Positions 16,531 to 25,431 of a stretch of 64,000 nt of DNA are shown piece by piece. The notes under the pieces are model-generated. The model saw only the letters and a list, made by a program, of their open reading frames with translations. It searched no databases and was not told the DNA's origin. Positions within the stretch are counted from its first letter, which is position 1; every line of letters begins with the position of its first letter. This stretch comes from CAVTLG01 sp963802635 (GTDB lineage Bacteria > Chloroflexota > Ktedonobacteria > Ktedonobacterales > Ktedonobacteraceae). The translations under genes were made by a program, and so were the position numbers. The DNA lies in NCBI GenBank assembly GCA_963802635.1, contig CAWDJJ010000001.1:930001-994000 (forward strand), written 5' to 3'.

Positions 16531-18749
16531 AAGAGTTGCGTTATAGCGCACTGACGCAACCATTTCTTGGCGACCTCAAGCCCTATGCACATCAAGCCAG
16601 GACACTTCAGTTGGTGAGAGATGCCATTGAGCAATGCCAGACCATCTGTATTGAGAACGCGAGCATGACAGGTAGCGGCAAAACATTGGCGAACTTTGCT
16701 GCTGCCATCCTGGATGGAGTACACACGTGTGGCGTTTATCCCACAAATGAGCTGTTAATGGACCAATATGTCTCTCTTATCCAAAAACCGCCCACGCATC
16801 AATATCCCCCCTTTATCCAGAAACTGCCACTAGATGACATTTCAATACTAGATAGCCAGGGGCTGGATAATATTAGCGCTGTCATGCCACATATACGTAG
16901 TCATGCCCATTCGCTTGCATGGGCAACAGGTGAAGATATGCGCACGGCGGTGTTAACCAATCCAGACGTGCTCTATCTAGCGATGTACAGTCTTTATGGT
17001 CAAATGTTTAGCAACTTTGACATGAGCTATGGGCCGCGCGCCTTTCAACATATGCTCAACAATTATCCAGTCATTGCCTTTGATGAGTTCCATCTCTATA
17101 ATCCCAAACAGATCGCCAACACAGCATTTATTATGGGCACAGTGAAGGTCCTGGCTCCTGAAAAACCGCACATTTTTATTTTTTCGTCGGCAACTCCACA
17201 GGAGCAATTCAAACGCTATGTACAACGTCTGGAAATAGCGGTGCATACGGTGACAGACTCACCATCTGATATGTCCAGCGCGCAGGTAGTTTGTGAGCCG
17301 CTAGCAGTGAATTTTCTGGCGGCAGATCTCCTACGCTGGCAAGGCGGTGAAGAGATACGCAACAACTTAGCGACGATTCTTGCATGGGCCGATAGTTGTA
17401 CGCCACCAGCGCGTGGTGTATTCATTGTTGATAGTGTCTATGAGGCAAAACGCATTGCATCAGACCTACGCCAGAACTATGATCCCACTCTTGTAGGAGA
17501 GGTTCATGGCTACATGCATCCTGAAGATAGAGCTGCCGCACTTCTCTGCCGACTGAGTGTGGGCACCACGACTATAGACGTTGGCGTCGATCTGACAGGA
17601 GCTAAGACCAAAGAGTTCCTGGTCTGTGAGGCGCGTAGTGCTGCGCAGGCGATACAGCGTATTGGTCGCATCGGACGGCAGGGGCGCGAACCAGATACGA
17701 TCAAGATCCCTAACACAGTCTGGCTTGTTGTGCCCGAATATGTGCATCAGTATATAGAGCATCAGCAAACAGATGGTACCGCGATGACACGAGAGGAGTT
17801 GAACAAGCTGCTCAACGACGCATATCTTGGTCATGAAAATTTTGCCGCCTACACACAAAAATACTCACAACTGGAAGCAGTCTCAGCATGTGAGCGTATA
17901 CTCAGACAGCAATATTTCGCAGACAACCTACCGGTTGCGGAGGAAAAATTGCAGTCGCTGGTTCCCATGCTCTATGCTAAAACTGCGCCTGATAATCAAG
18001 AGCAGGCCCGGCAAAGCTATCAAAAATATACCAAGCAGCAGTACGCCATCTGGCGTAAATTTGGCACAGAGGTAAAGAATCCCAATAGTACCATGAAACG
18101 CTATTACTTGTCTGACCTGGAGAGTTTTCGTGGAGGCATGGAAAGTGACTTTACGGTAGCTATTTATGATGAGCTCGACCTGGAAATCGGGCTGACTCCG
18201 TTCAAGACATACGGGCTACCGTTCGTGCTACGTCGTACACATTGTGAGGAGCTGAGTCAAAAGAGCTTCCATGAACTACTACGGCGTAAGCACCCGGAAA
18301 AAGCTGGGGAGTGGTTAGATGATCTTGAACGGAGGCGCGTATTGGGTTATATGCATGTTCACAAGCTGATTGCAGGCAAAGCCAACGAGTGCTACTTCGA
18401 GGTTTGCAAACCACGTGACGGTTTACCATTTCAACAGGTTGTACGCTTAGAAGGCTTAACTATGGGTGGTGCGGTTCCGCTACGTACCGCTGCGGATAGT
18501 ATCAATAGTCATTTGAAAAAAATCAAGCTCAATTGCTGGATTAGCGAACAGGAGAGTTTCAAACTGAGTAATGCACTCCATTTGCCACCACTGTTTGCGC
18601 TCTATCCCTTGCACGCTATAAATCCAGGAGGAACGCATAGTAAGTGGAGTATTGCTTTCGGCCTGGATGCATTTTTCTTGGAATGTACTGCACCACCGAT
18701 GAGGAGAACCAACAATATTCGCAAAGATGGTACCGCGATTTTTTCATGA
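16515..18749 (+). CDS. cas3: Type I-D Cas3 helicase (no HD domain)
   Basis: 744 residues, superfamily 2 helicase. Motif I is MTGSGKTLANF (GSGKT at 53-57), with an upstream Q-like KPYAHQ; motif II is VIAFDEFHLYN (DEFH near 190); motif III is FSSATPQ; motif VI is QAIQRIGRIGRQGRE (about 378-392). There is no N-terminal HD domain, as expected for type I-D where the nuclease is in Cas10d. It is recruited after R-loop formation to unwind the target. The 5' end overlaps csc1 by 16 bp and the 3' end overlaps or abuts cas6. Confidence 0.94.
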   Translation: MRILVKELRYSALTQPFLGDLKPYAHQARTLQLVRDAIEQCQTICIENASMTGSGKTLANFAAAILDGVHTCGVYPTNELLMDQYVSLIQKPPTHQYPPFIQKLPLDDISILDSQGLDNISAVMPHIRSHAHSLAWATGEDMRTAVLTNPDVLYLAMYSLYGQMFSNFDMSYGPRAFQHMLNNYPVIAFDEFHLYNPKQIANTAFIMGTVKVLAPEKPHIFIFSSATPQEQFKRYVQRLEIAVHTVTDSPSDMSSAQVVCEPLAVNFLAADLLRWQGGEEIRNNLATILAWADSCTPPARGVFIVDSVYEAKRIASDLRQNYDPTLVGEVHGYMHPEDRAAALLCRLSVGTTTIDVGVDLTGAKTKEFLVCEARSAAQAIQRIGRIGRQGREPDTIKIPNTVWLVVPEYVHQYIEHQQTDGTAMTREELNKLLNDAYLGHENFAAYTQKYSQLEAVSACERILRQQYFADNLPVAEEKLQSLVPMLYAKTAPDNQEQARQSYQKYTKQQYAIWRKFGTEVKNPNSTMKRYYLSDLESFRGGMESDFTVAIYDELDLEIGLTPFKTYGLPFVLRRTHCEELSQKSFHELLRRKHPEKAGEWLDDLERRRVLGYMHVHKLIAGKANECYFEVCKPRDGLPFQQVVRLEGLTMGGAVPLRTAADSINSHLKKIKLNCWISEQESFKLSNALHLPPLFALYPLHAINPGGTHSKWSIAFGLDAFFLECTAPPMRRTNNIRKDGTAIFS

Positions 18750-18765
18750 AGAAAGAGCAGAATCT

Positions 18766-19611
18766 ATGTCTTCAAAATGTCTTTATTCCATCATTCTCGA
18801 ATTGCGGGCGACGAGAAGCGCGACATTACCGGTAACGACGGGACACCAGGCACACGCGCTCTTTTTAAGCCTCATCGGGCAGGTCGACGCAGGAATGGCA
18901 GCACGCTTGCACGATGAGCCTGACTACCGACCATTTACGGTCTCTCCCCTCGGCGGAGCGATCAAACGCGGGAACAGTCTCGCTCTGCAGGAGGGCCAGA
19001 GCTACCGCTTGCGCGTTACGTTGCTCGACGGTGGGCAACTCTGGCAGTGCTTAAGTGGTTACTTTTTAGGCACCGGCATGCAGCAACGTGTACGCCTGGG
19101 TGAGGCAGAATTTGCGCCCCAAAAGATCCTTTCCACCTCAGCAACTGATCCGACCGGCTGGGCAGCAAACACAGATTGGCAGACGTTAGCGCATATAGCA
19201 GCACAACAGACGATCACCATGCACTTTGCCAGCCCTACGGCATTTAGTCTGGGGGAGCATCGTTTTGCGCTTTTCCCGGAACCCATGCTGCTCTGGGATA
19301 GCCTTATGCGCACATGGAATCGCTATGCTCCCGAGGTACTCCACCTGGATAAGCCAGCTATTCGGGAATATGTGCAGCAGCAGGTTGTGATCAGTGACTA
19401 CCGACTAAACACCGATATGTTAAATTTTCCAAAATATCTGCAAAAAGGCTTTGTAGGCAGTTGTACGTATACACTCAAAGAGCGAGGTGGTTATGCGCCA
19501 CAACTGGCGACCCTGGCGCACTTCGCGCATTACGCAGGGATTGGCTATAAAACGACCATGGGCATGGGCCAGGCGCGCCTTGAGCTACGCTCAAGTGAAG
19601 GTAGCGTCTGA
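18766..19611 (+). CDS. cas6: crRNA-processing endoribonuclease Cas6
   Basis: 281 residues from ATG 18766 (MSSKCLYSIILELRAT). An ATG 39 bp further upstream overlaps the end of cas3 but would add a charged peptide not expected in Cas6, so the later start is preferred. The protein has two ferredoxin-like halves. The C-terminal glycine-rich loop GIGYKTTMGMGQARLE is the family signature. It cuts within the repeat and leaves the ATTGAAAC handle. Both arrays carry a hairpin in the repeat (ATTGC/GCAAT) for it to recognise. It is the last effector gene, and the leader of array 2 begins right after its stop. Confidence 0.94.
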   Translation: MSSKCLYSIILELRATRSATLPVTTGHQAHALFLSLIGQVDAGMAARLHDEPDYRPFTVSPLGGAIKRGNSLALQEGQSYRLRVTLLDGGQLWQCLSGYFLGTGMQQRVRLGEAEFAPQKILSTSATDPTGWAANTDWQTLAHIAAQQTITMHFASPTAFSLGEHRFALFPEPMLLWDSLMRTWNRYAPEVLHLDKPAIREYVQQQVVISDYRLNTDMLNFPKYLQKGFVGSCTYTLKERGGYAPQLATLAHFAHYAGIGYKTTMGMGQARLELRSSEGSV

Positions 19612-19639
19612 GCAATGGTAATCCACACGCGTAATTGCA

Positions 19640-19833
19640 AGAAGAGGCTCCTGAGCGCGAGAGGCTCGGGTGTGGCAGTGCTGAGCTGAGCCTCTCGCGC
19701 GGCAATTTGAGCTTAAAAATGTCTGGCAGGCATTGCTTTCTCCCAAAGACCTATGTTACAATAGTGTTTGTGCGGACCCTCTCGCAAAACCCCACCTCAG
19801 CTAGCGCTGCAGGCACCTTCACAGCGCCGGGGG
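19640..19833 (+). promoter_or_regulatory. Leader of CRISPR array 2
   Basis: It contains a 13-bp perfect inverted repeat GCGCGAGAGGCTC/GAGCCTCTCGCGC (19655-19667 and 19688-19700), then -35 TTGCTT (19733-19738), 18 bp, -10 TACAAT (19757-19762), then CCCCACCTCAGCTAGCGCTG and GCGCCGGGG abutting the first repeat. The order and spacing equal those of the array 1 leader on the opposite side of the cas genes. The inverted repeat, close behind the cas6 stop, might also serve as a terminator-like barrier for the effector operon. Confidence 0.9.
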
Positions 19834-20315
19834 GTTGTAGAGGCAAAAATTGCGTTTGAGCAATTGAAACAGTCTCGATAGTGACGCGCGCGATGGGTAA
19901 TCCTTGTGTTGTAGAGGCAAAAATTGCGTTTGAGCAATTGAAACCAGTATGCGCGTTTACCAGCAATCTTGTTCTTACATGTTGTAGAGGCAAAAATTGC
20001 GTTTGAGCAATTGAAACCGCGGCAAATATCGTATCCCTGGCAACAAGCTGCCACGTTGTAGAGGCAAAAATTGCGTTTGAGCAATTGAAACTGGGAAAAA
20101 GTAAAGCAAAACATGAGATTATTCGTAAAGTTGTAGAGGCAAAAATTGCGTTTGAGCAATTGAAACAGTAGCTTTACACTTGCCAATAACGCCTTAACGG
20201 CCGTTGTAGAGGCAAAAATTGCGTTTGAGCAATTGAAACGCTCGTCTCCGTCAAGAGATAGAGTTAGTTTGTTCCTCGGTTGTAGAGGCAAAAATTGCGT
20301 TTGAGCAATTGAAAC
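19834..20315 (+). CRISPR. CRISPR array 2, leader-proximal part: 7 repeats
   Basis: Seven identical 37-bp repeats start at 19834, 19908, 19981, 20055, 20130, 20203 and 20279, with spacers of 36-39 bp. The repeat begins GTTGTAGAGGCAAAAATTGC and ends GAGCAATTGAAAC; it differs from the array 1 repeat at four positions in the middle (AAAA for TTTA-type and GTTTGA for GATTGA). It can fold as AATTGC-GTTTGA-GCAATT. Transcription is rightward. The eighth spacer is interrupted by an IS element at 20325. Confidence 0.97.
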
Positions 20316-20393
20316 TCAATAGCACACTACAGTGGCACTTGTCGGAGCAAAGGCGGAGGCAAGCCGACCCGGAAGCCCCAAACAAGCAAGCAG

Positions 20394-21182
20394 CTAGATC
20401 AGATGAGCTTGTAGCGCCTCAGCCGCCTGCTCCAACACGGCAATGGTCAACTCCGGGGCCGGTGCCAGACGCAGGGTGTAGCTGTGGTTGCGGATGTGCC
20501 GATGCGCCCGCCAGGCACCTTTCTTCACGCGCCACTCATGATGAGCCGTGAAGTGGCCCGATTTTCCCACAAAGCGAAACAAGCCCTGCTGGGCCACCCA
20601 GGCAAACCACTCTGGGGTGTCAGGCTCAAAAGGCAGCACACCGTGCTTGGGACAGATCACCACATAGTGCCCCTGTTCGCCGTACTCGACGCGCGGGATG
20701 ATGTGCGTCGGCTTGGCAGGCGCTGTCGTTTTGGCGGTGGCAGATGCCGCAGGACGCGAGCGGAGAGCAGGGGAGATGGGTTTGGCTGGAGGCTGGACCG
20801 TGTTGCTCGGCTTGGGCACAGGAAGCTTACGGGCGGACTCAGGTTTGGACTCTGTGAGCAGGCAGGTGAGAGCAGCCACTTGCTGCTGCAAGGCGGCAAG
20901 TTGGGCTTGCATGGCGCAAAGCTGCTCAGGCAGGGCCAGCAACTCAGCAGGCAACGGTGGCACCTCGCACTTCACAGGGGTGGGTGGCTCCTGGAAGAGA
21001 GGAGCCAGGCAGCGCTGATGCAGGCGAGCCAGCACCTGGAGGTGTTCAAGGCTCATGCCTTTTTTGCGGCCATCGTGGGGATGGCATTGCAGGGAAAGCT
21101 GAGCATCGCAGAGCCAGCGGCGCAGGGTTTTGACATCAATGCCGAGGTGGCAAGCAGCCTCGGCTACAGACACAAAGGTCAT
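20394..21182 (-). CDS. Passenger gene of the IS: helix-turn-helix protein
   Basis: 262 residues from ATG 21182, which has AAAGGAG 8 nt upstream; a longer frame to 21224 lacks a signal. The N-terminus (FVSVAEAACHLGIDVKTLRRWL) is a clear MerR/excisionase-type helix-turn-helix. It is followed by a Leu/Gln coiled coil (PEQLCAMQAQLAALQQQVAAL, about 90-125), an Ala/Pro-rich linker, and a C-terminal beta-rich domain (HYVVICPKHGVLPFEPDTPE, FRFVGKSGHFTAHHEW) of unknown family. It reads in the same direction as the transposase, downstream of it, within the inverted repeats. A role in target choice or regulation of transposition is possible. I do not recognise a named family for the C-terminal domain. 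Confidence 0.7.
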   Translation of the reverse strand: MTFVSVAEAACHLGIDVKTLRRWLCDAQLSLQCHPHDGRKKGMSLEHLQVLARLHQRCLAPLFQEPPTPVKCEVPPLPAELLALPEQLCAMQAQLAALQQQVAALTCLLTESKPESARKLPVPKPSNTVQPPAKPISPALRSRPAASATAKTTAPAKPTHIIPRVEYGEQGHYVVICPKHGVLPFEPDTPEWFAWVAQQGLFRFVGKSGHFTAHHEWRVKKGAWRAHRHIRNHSYTLRLAPAPELTIAVLEQAAEALQAHLI

Positions 21183-21311
21183 GGGATCGCTCCTTTCGGG
21201 CGTAGTGGATAACAAGAACGACAACCAAGCTGACAGCCTCCAGGGAAAAGTCCCGGCAAGAGCGGGCCGCTGGCTTGGAGAAGGAAGGACCAGCCTGCTT
21301 GACAGGGCGAT

Positions 21312-22707
21312 TTAGCTGGTTTTTTCGCGGCGACGACGATGATAATAGCCAGCCCAATACTGGTGGGTTCGTCGAAACCAGGACCACTGAGAGATCAGCG
21401 GTGCCGCAGTGGGAGCAGGGAAGAACAGGTGAGCCAGCAGATGACGCACTTCCGAGGGGGTCAAAGCACTGAGCGGGGGCGCGGGCTTCGCTCTGGAGTC
21501 TTCAGCAGACGCAGGCGCTTGCAGGCAGAGACTGACCAGAAAGGCGTAGGCGAGCAGCACGAGGGTGATATGGCGATACCAACCCACGTAGCTACGTACT
21601 TCATACTGATCGATTCCCAGCGCTTTGGTGGCTTGCAGATCCTCTTCGATATGCCAGCGGGAGCCGATGGCTTGCACCATGATGGACAGGGACGTATCCA
21701 AGGGAGCGTAGATCAGGGTAATAGGCCAGCTCGTTTGGGTCGTCGAGGCAGCGGCGTACCACGAGGAAATGGCGACGGTCCACGACGCCCCCGTGTACGA
21801 CGGGCAGGCAAGCCCAGTCAAAGAGGCGCTCGCCTTTGGTACCCTGACTGGCAGAAAGGCGCTGCCAATCACGGGCACGCAAGGCTTGTTGTGCGATGCT
21901 GGCGACATCACTGAGCAGCAGACCAGCGCGAGTCTGCACGCAGACGACTTCGATGGAGGGCACCGCCAGTGCAGAGGCATAGCCTTGCTCTTCGAGCCAG
22001 AGCCGCAGGTCAGGGCTGTGACCGTAGACCGTATCGGCCACGACCCAGCTGATAGACAGGCCCGCAGCCTGGGCGCGTTGGACCATACGTTTGGCCAGTT
22101 CGGGTTTGGTCTGAAAAGAGACCATATCGGGGATATGGGCGGCTTGCCTGCGTGGCAGATCAGAACACCAGTCTTCGAGCAGATACAACTCACGGTCGAT
22201 GATGGCATGGCCCCGCTCGGTGACGTAAGAGAGAAAGACGCCGACCTGACAATTTTCGACGCGGCCGGTGCGTCCGCAATATTGGGGTCCGACGCCAGCG
22301 GAGTGACGGCCCCGTTTGGGAAAGCAGCTCTCATCAATGACGAGTACAGGGAAGACCAGGGTGGGTGAGGCTTCGGCGGGTAAAAGAGGGGGTGGGTGCA
22401 AGGTCTGGCAGACAAAGGTGCGCAGTTCATCGCGGACGCCGTCTTCGTCCCAAACGGCGCGCGAGAGCAAGCGCTGCATGCCGTAGGGCCGTGCTTGTCG
22501 GGCCTGTTCAGCGATCTGCCAGCCATTTTTTCTGGGGATATCGCTCAGGATGGCTTGCAGGTAAAGCAAGGCATGGGTTCGGACTTCTGGGCGTGCAAAA
22601 TACAGGCCCAGCCGCTGATGCAACTGGAACAAGCTCATGGTCCAGGAACCGATCGCGCTCAGGGTTGGACTCGTTGGCTGGGTTGTGGTAGACTGTTGAT
22701 GCTTCAT
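21312..22707 (-). pseudogene. IS701-family transposase, frameshifted
   Basis: N-terminal and central parts read from ATG 22707 (MKHQQSTTTQPTSP) and include VIDESCFPKRG with the first catalytic Asp, and WVVADTVYG with the second. After RCLDDPNELAYY the frame is lost. The C-terminal part continues in another frame as LIYAPLDTSLSIMVQAIGSR, then RWHIEEDLQATK (the catalytic Glu region) and the Arg-rich end of IS701 enzymes. One extra C in a CCC run (complement of 21716-21718) accounts for the switch. If it is not a sequencing artefact, the copy cannot make full-length enzyme unless it uses frameshifting. Confidence 0.85.
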
Positions 22708-22956
22708 GTTTTTCTCGTTTCTGATGGACGGCTCAAACAACAACTGGAAATACTTCTAGCATGTCACATCGACGCGCGAATAGCACGAAGTTTTTACTAA
22801 TCGGGGGAAAATTCCAGGGAATCTGGTTCTGCATCTCAGGTGCACCGGCGCAGTACAATGATCAGGGGGTATCCGGGGAGAATTCCAGGGAATTTGGTTC
22901 TCTTTCGAAGTGCCACTGTAGTGTAGCAGTAACGGTACCTGATAAAAGAGCAACTA

Positions 22957-23216
22957 GTTGTAGAGGCAAAAATTGCGTTTGAGCAATTGAAACGAATATG
23001 ATTAGCATTTAATTTCCAGGGATAGGGCGGTTGTTGTAGAGGCAAAAATTGCGTTTGAGCAATTGAAACTTTAGCGATGTATGTGAGACCTGCCGTGAGT
23101 CCCTTGTTGTAGAGGCAAAAATTGCGTTTGAGCAATTGAAACAATGATGTTAGTGGATGCCAGTGGGGAAGTTGCTGGTGTTGCAGAGGCATTTATTACA
23201 CAAACAAAAATTGCTC
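22957..23216 (+). CRISPR. CRISPR array 2, leader-distal part: 3 intact repeats and a degenerate end repeat
   Basis: Repeats at 22957-22993, 23033-23069 and 23106-23142 continue array 2 after the IS. A degraded terminal copy starts at 23180 (GTTGCAGAGGCATTTATTAC). Its middle (GGCATTTATT) agrees with the repeat of array 1 and not with the rest of array 2, so the older form of this array may have resembled array 1. Spacers are 36-39 bp. With the part before the IS the array has 10 intact repeats. Confidence 0.95.
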
Positions 23217-23253
23217 TTGAAAAACCGTAAATCTATTTTTTATTCTAAATTTT

Positions 23254-23364
23254 AGTTAATCACGGCAAGTTCTCTTCATGCATCTTCACTCCCAATCCTG
23301 GTCCATCTGGTAAGATGAGCTTTCCTTGCTCTACTATCACCCCTCTGTAGGGATCGTTGTCGAT
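23254..23364. repeat. Right boundary repeat of the CRISPR-Cas island (in-gene copy)
   Basis: This is the 3' end of the dipeptide epimerase gene and the right-hand partner of 5129-5240. It begins 38 bp after the degenerate last repeat of array 2, so the array sits directly against the end of the gene. Confidence 0.85.
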
Positions 23365-24289
23365 CAACAAGTTGCCATCCAGATCGGCATAGTCTACGAG
23401 GGGCGTCAAGTGAGCCGCAGCAGTAACCGCCAGGGAACTCTCGATCATGCAGCCAAGCATAACGCGTAAGTTATGAGCACGCGCAGTATGAAATCATCTT
23501 CAGAGCATGGCTAATGCCCCCGCATTTTGTTAGCTTTATGTTAACGCCGTCCACGCATGCACTGACGAGAGGAATATCCTCAACAGTGACGCAACTCTCG
23601 TCTACAATAATCGGCAAGGGGACATTGTCACGTACCAGCTTCAGACCTGCCAGGTCGTGCGCGTTGACTGGCTGCTCAACAAACTCAATATTGTAAGGGG
23701 CCAATGCGTTAATCATCTTAATGGCCTCTTTAGGTGTCCAGCCGGTATTCGCATCGACGCGAATCACGGCGTTTGTCACGTCACGGATAGCTTTGATGAT
23801 CTCAAGATCGTGCTTTGTGCCAACTTTAATTTTGAGGATCGGGTAATCTTTTGCTAATAACGCCTTTTTCGCCATCTCTTCCGGTGTATCAAGGCCGATG
23901 GTGAAAGATGTACGTGGTGTGTGTTTCGGATTGAGTCCGAGCAGCTTGTAGAGCGGTATGCCCAGCACCTTGCCCACGATATCATAGAGCGCCATATCTA
24001 CAGCCGCCTTTGCGGATGGATGCAAACGGATGATTTTCTCTAAATGGCGCATGATGTCGTCGATCATAAAGGGATCGTCACCCAGGTTGCCCGCGAACAT
24101 CGCAATGCAAGCAAGCACGGTCTCCACACTTTCACCATAGTATGCACTGGGCGCGGCTTCACCATAGCCGATATGTTCATTAAAGTTAATCTGTACAATA
24201 ACGTTGGCAGCGCTCTGTTGAACCGCTCGGGAAATACGAAAGGGTGTTGTGAGCTTGAGGTTGATGGGTCTGGCATTGAGATGTAACAT
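23260..24289 (-). pseudogene. Dipeptide epimerase / N-acetyl-D-glutamate racemase-like enzyme (enolase superfamily), frameshifted
   Basis: About 345 residues if the frame is repaired. The start at ATG 24289 (MLHLNARPINLK) has GAGAGGAA upstream. Enolase-superfamily residues are present: KxK in ILKIKVGTK, Asp in IRVDANTGW, Glu in IEFVEQPV, Asp in IIVDES and Lys in VNIKLTKCGG. After HALKMISY one extra base (complement of 23485) shifts the frame; the rest reads ARAHNLRVMLGCMIESSLAV to the stop at 23260. L-Ala-D/L-Glu epimerases recycle murein peptides. Next to a DUF1611 protein an N-acetyl-D-glutamate racemase role (DgcA type) is also documented in the literature. Real mutation and consensus error are both possible. 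Its 3' end is the CRISPR island boundary. Confidence 0.85.
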
Positions 24290-24340
24290 ACATCGTTCCT
24301 CTCTCCAAAACAATCATCTTTACTGATGTGCTACAGGCTG

Positions 24341-25393
24341 CTAGATGGCGAAATATTGCGTGATAGCATCTAGTAATGGGCTGGCTCCGAAGCGGATGAC
24401 ATCAGTGGTGGGAAGGCCGGTCTCATCTTGTGCTTGCTGGATGGCCTGACGCGCCTCTTGTTCGCTGAGATGATGGGTCATGAGCGTCAGCCCCACTACT
24501 TTGCTGCTGCGCTCGGGTCGTAGCCAGCTCGTGGCCTCTTCATTAATCTCGATCATGCGCTTCAGAGGTGGCATCAAGCACTGCTCGTAGGTATCAACTA
24601 TGGTTGCACCTGCTCTGTGACAGAGGATCATGGCATCAGGCATAGAGCCGTGAATCAGCCCAAGCGTGACTGGCGAGTAGCCGGGATGGAGCAGTGAACC
24701 CTGTCCCTCCACAAAGACCCAGTCGTACTTGTTTGTAAAGTCAAGCACCATTTCTTCAACTAGGCCAGTGGTAAAATCGCTGATGAGACGGTCTACAGGC
24801 AACCCGTTGCCAGATATCATAATACCTGTCTGGCCGGTTGCGACAAAGACGCTATTCAGGTGACGTTCACGTGCTGCACGATCCAATTCCAGCGAAACAG
24901 TCATTTTGCCACTTGAGCTGTCGGAACCGACGGCCAGGATAGTATGGCTGCCGGGACGGTGTGGTGTAAACGAGCACATCCGTTGCTTGTTGGGTGGGCG
25001 GCGTACATCCCAGATAGTCACATGCTGCCGTTCAGCCGCGCTGCGTAGCTCCTCGTCGTCGGCAATGAAGAAGTGCAAGCCGCTGATAAGGTCCAGTTTC
25101 GCTTCGATAGCGGCAAAGAGTTGCCAGCGCCACGCTGGCGGAAGTGCACCTCCAGTAGGCGCGATACCAATCAAGAGTGTATCAGGCTGGTAGGCAAGTG
25201 CCGCATAAATATCGCTGACGACCGGGATACCAGCGCCGATAGGCCCAGCTAGCGCCTGTGAAACATCCTGCCCGGCCCGTGTACTATCAATAACAGCAAC
25301 GACCTGATCCTTGCCGTAACGGATGACACCTGTGGCTGTTTTTGCACCATGCCACGTGAAGGCACCTTCTGCCAGGATGGCTATTCGTCGCAT
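24341..25393 (-). CDS. DUF1611 family protein (DgcN-like, putative D-glutamate N-acetyltransferase)
   Basis: 350 residues. The N-terminal Rossmann-like part (RIAILAEGAFTWHGAKTATG) precedes a P-loop-like GSDSSSGKMT near residue 160 and FVEGQGSLLHPGYSPVTLGL, all typical of DUF1611/COG3367. This family is encoded next to enolase-type dipeptide epimerases in many bacteria. One member, DgcN, acetylates D-glutamate before racemisation by DgcA; I infer the same pathway here by neighbourhood. It is the first gene of a two-gene operon, with 51 bp to the epimerase. ATG 25393 has AAGGAGG upstream. Confidence 0.85.
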   Translation of the reverse strand: MRRIAILAEGAFTWHGAKTATGVIRYGKDQVVAVIDSTRAGQDVSQALAGPIGAGIPVVSDIYAALAYQPDTLLIGIAPTGGALPPAWRWQLFAAIEAKLDLISGLHFFIADDEELRSAAERQHVTIWDVRRPPNKQRMCSFTPHRPGSHTILAVGSDSSSGKMTVSLELDRAARERHLNSVFVATGQTGIMISGNGLPVDRLISDFTTGLVEEMVLDFTNKYDWVFVEGQGSLLHPGYSPVTLGLIHGSMPDAMILCHRAGATIVDTYEQCLMPPLKRMIEINEEATSWLRPERSSKVVGLTLMTHHLSEQEARQAIQQAQDETGLPTTDVIRFGASPLLDAITQYFAI

Positions 25394-25419
25394 ACGCTTT
25401 GCCTCCTTTGTCGGATGGA

Positions 25420-25431
25420 GATAACGTTATC
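25420..25431. promoter_or_regulatory. Palindrome upstream of the DUF1611 gene
   Basis: GATAACGTTATC is a perfect 12-bp palindrome 27 bp before the start codon of the DUF1611-epimerase operon, in the position of an operator or of the promoter start region. The regulator is not in the neighbourhood. Confidence 0.4.

Larger units (their letters stand above)
20325..22923 (-). mobile_element. IS701-family-like element with passenger gene, inserted in a CRISPR spacer
   Basis: The ends are 16-bp perfect inverted repeats CACTACAGTGGCACTT (20325-20340) and its complement (22908-22923). A 5-bp direct repeat TAGCA flanks them (20320-20324 and 22924-22928). Removing the element and one TAGCA rejoins a spacer of exactly 37 bp. 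At 2599 bp it is larger than a usual IS701 (about 1.4-1.5 kb) because it carries a second gene (20394-21182). Two 20-bp-scale direct repeats (AATTCCAGGGAAT[C/T]TGGTTCT at about 22808 and 22881) lie inside the right end and may be transposase binding sites. The transposase frame is disrupted. Confidence 0.92.

Noticed and set aside
19751..20291. Leftward frames with FNCSNAIFASTT repeats over array 2
   Set aside because: Again products of reading CRISPR repeats; the repeat structure explains them fully.
20484..22368. Long plus-strand frames opposite the IS genes
   Set aside because: GC-rich antisense shadows of the transposase and passenger genes; the minus-strand frames have domains and ribosome binding sites.
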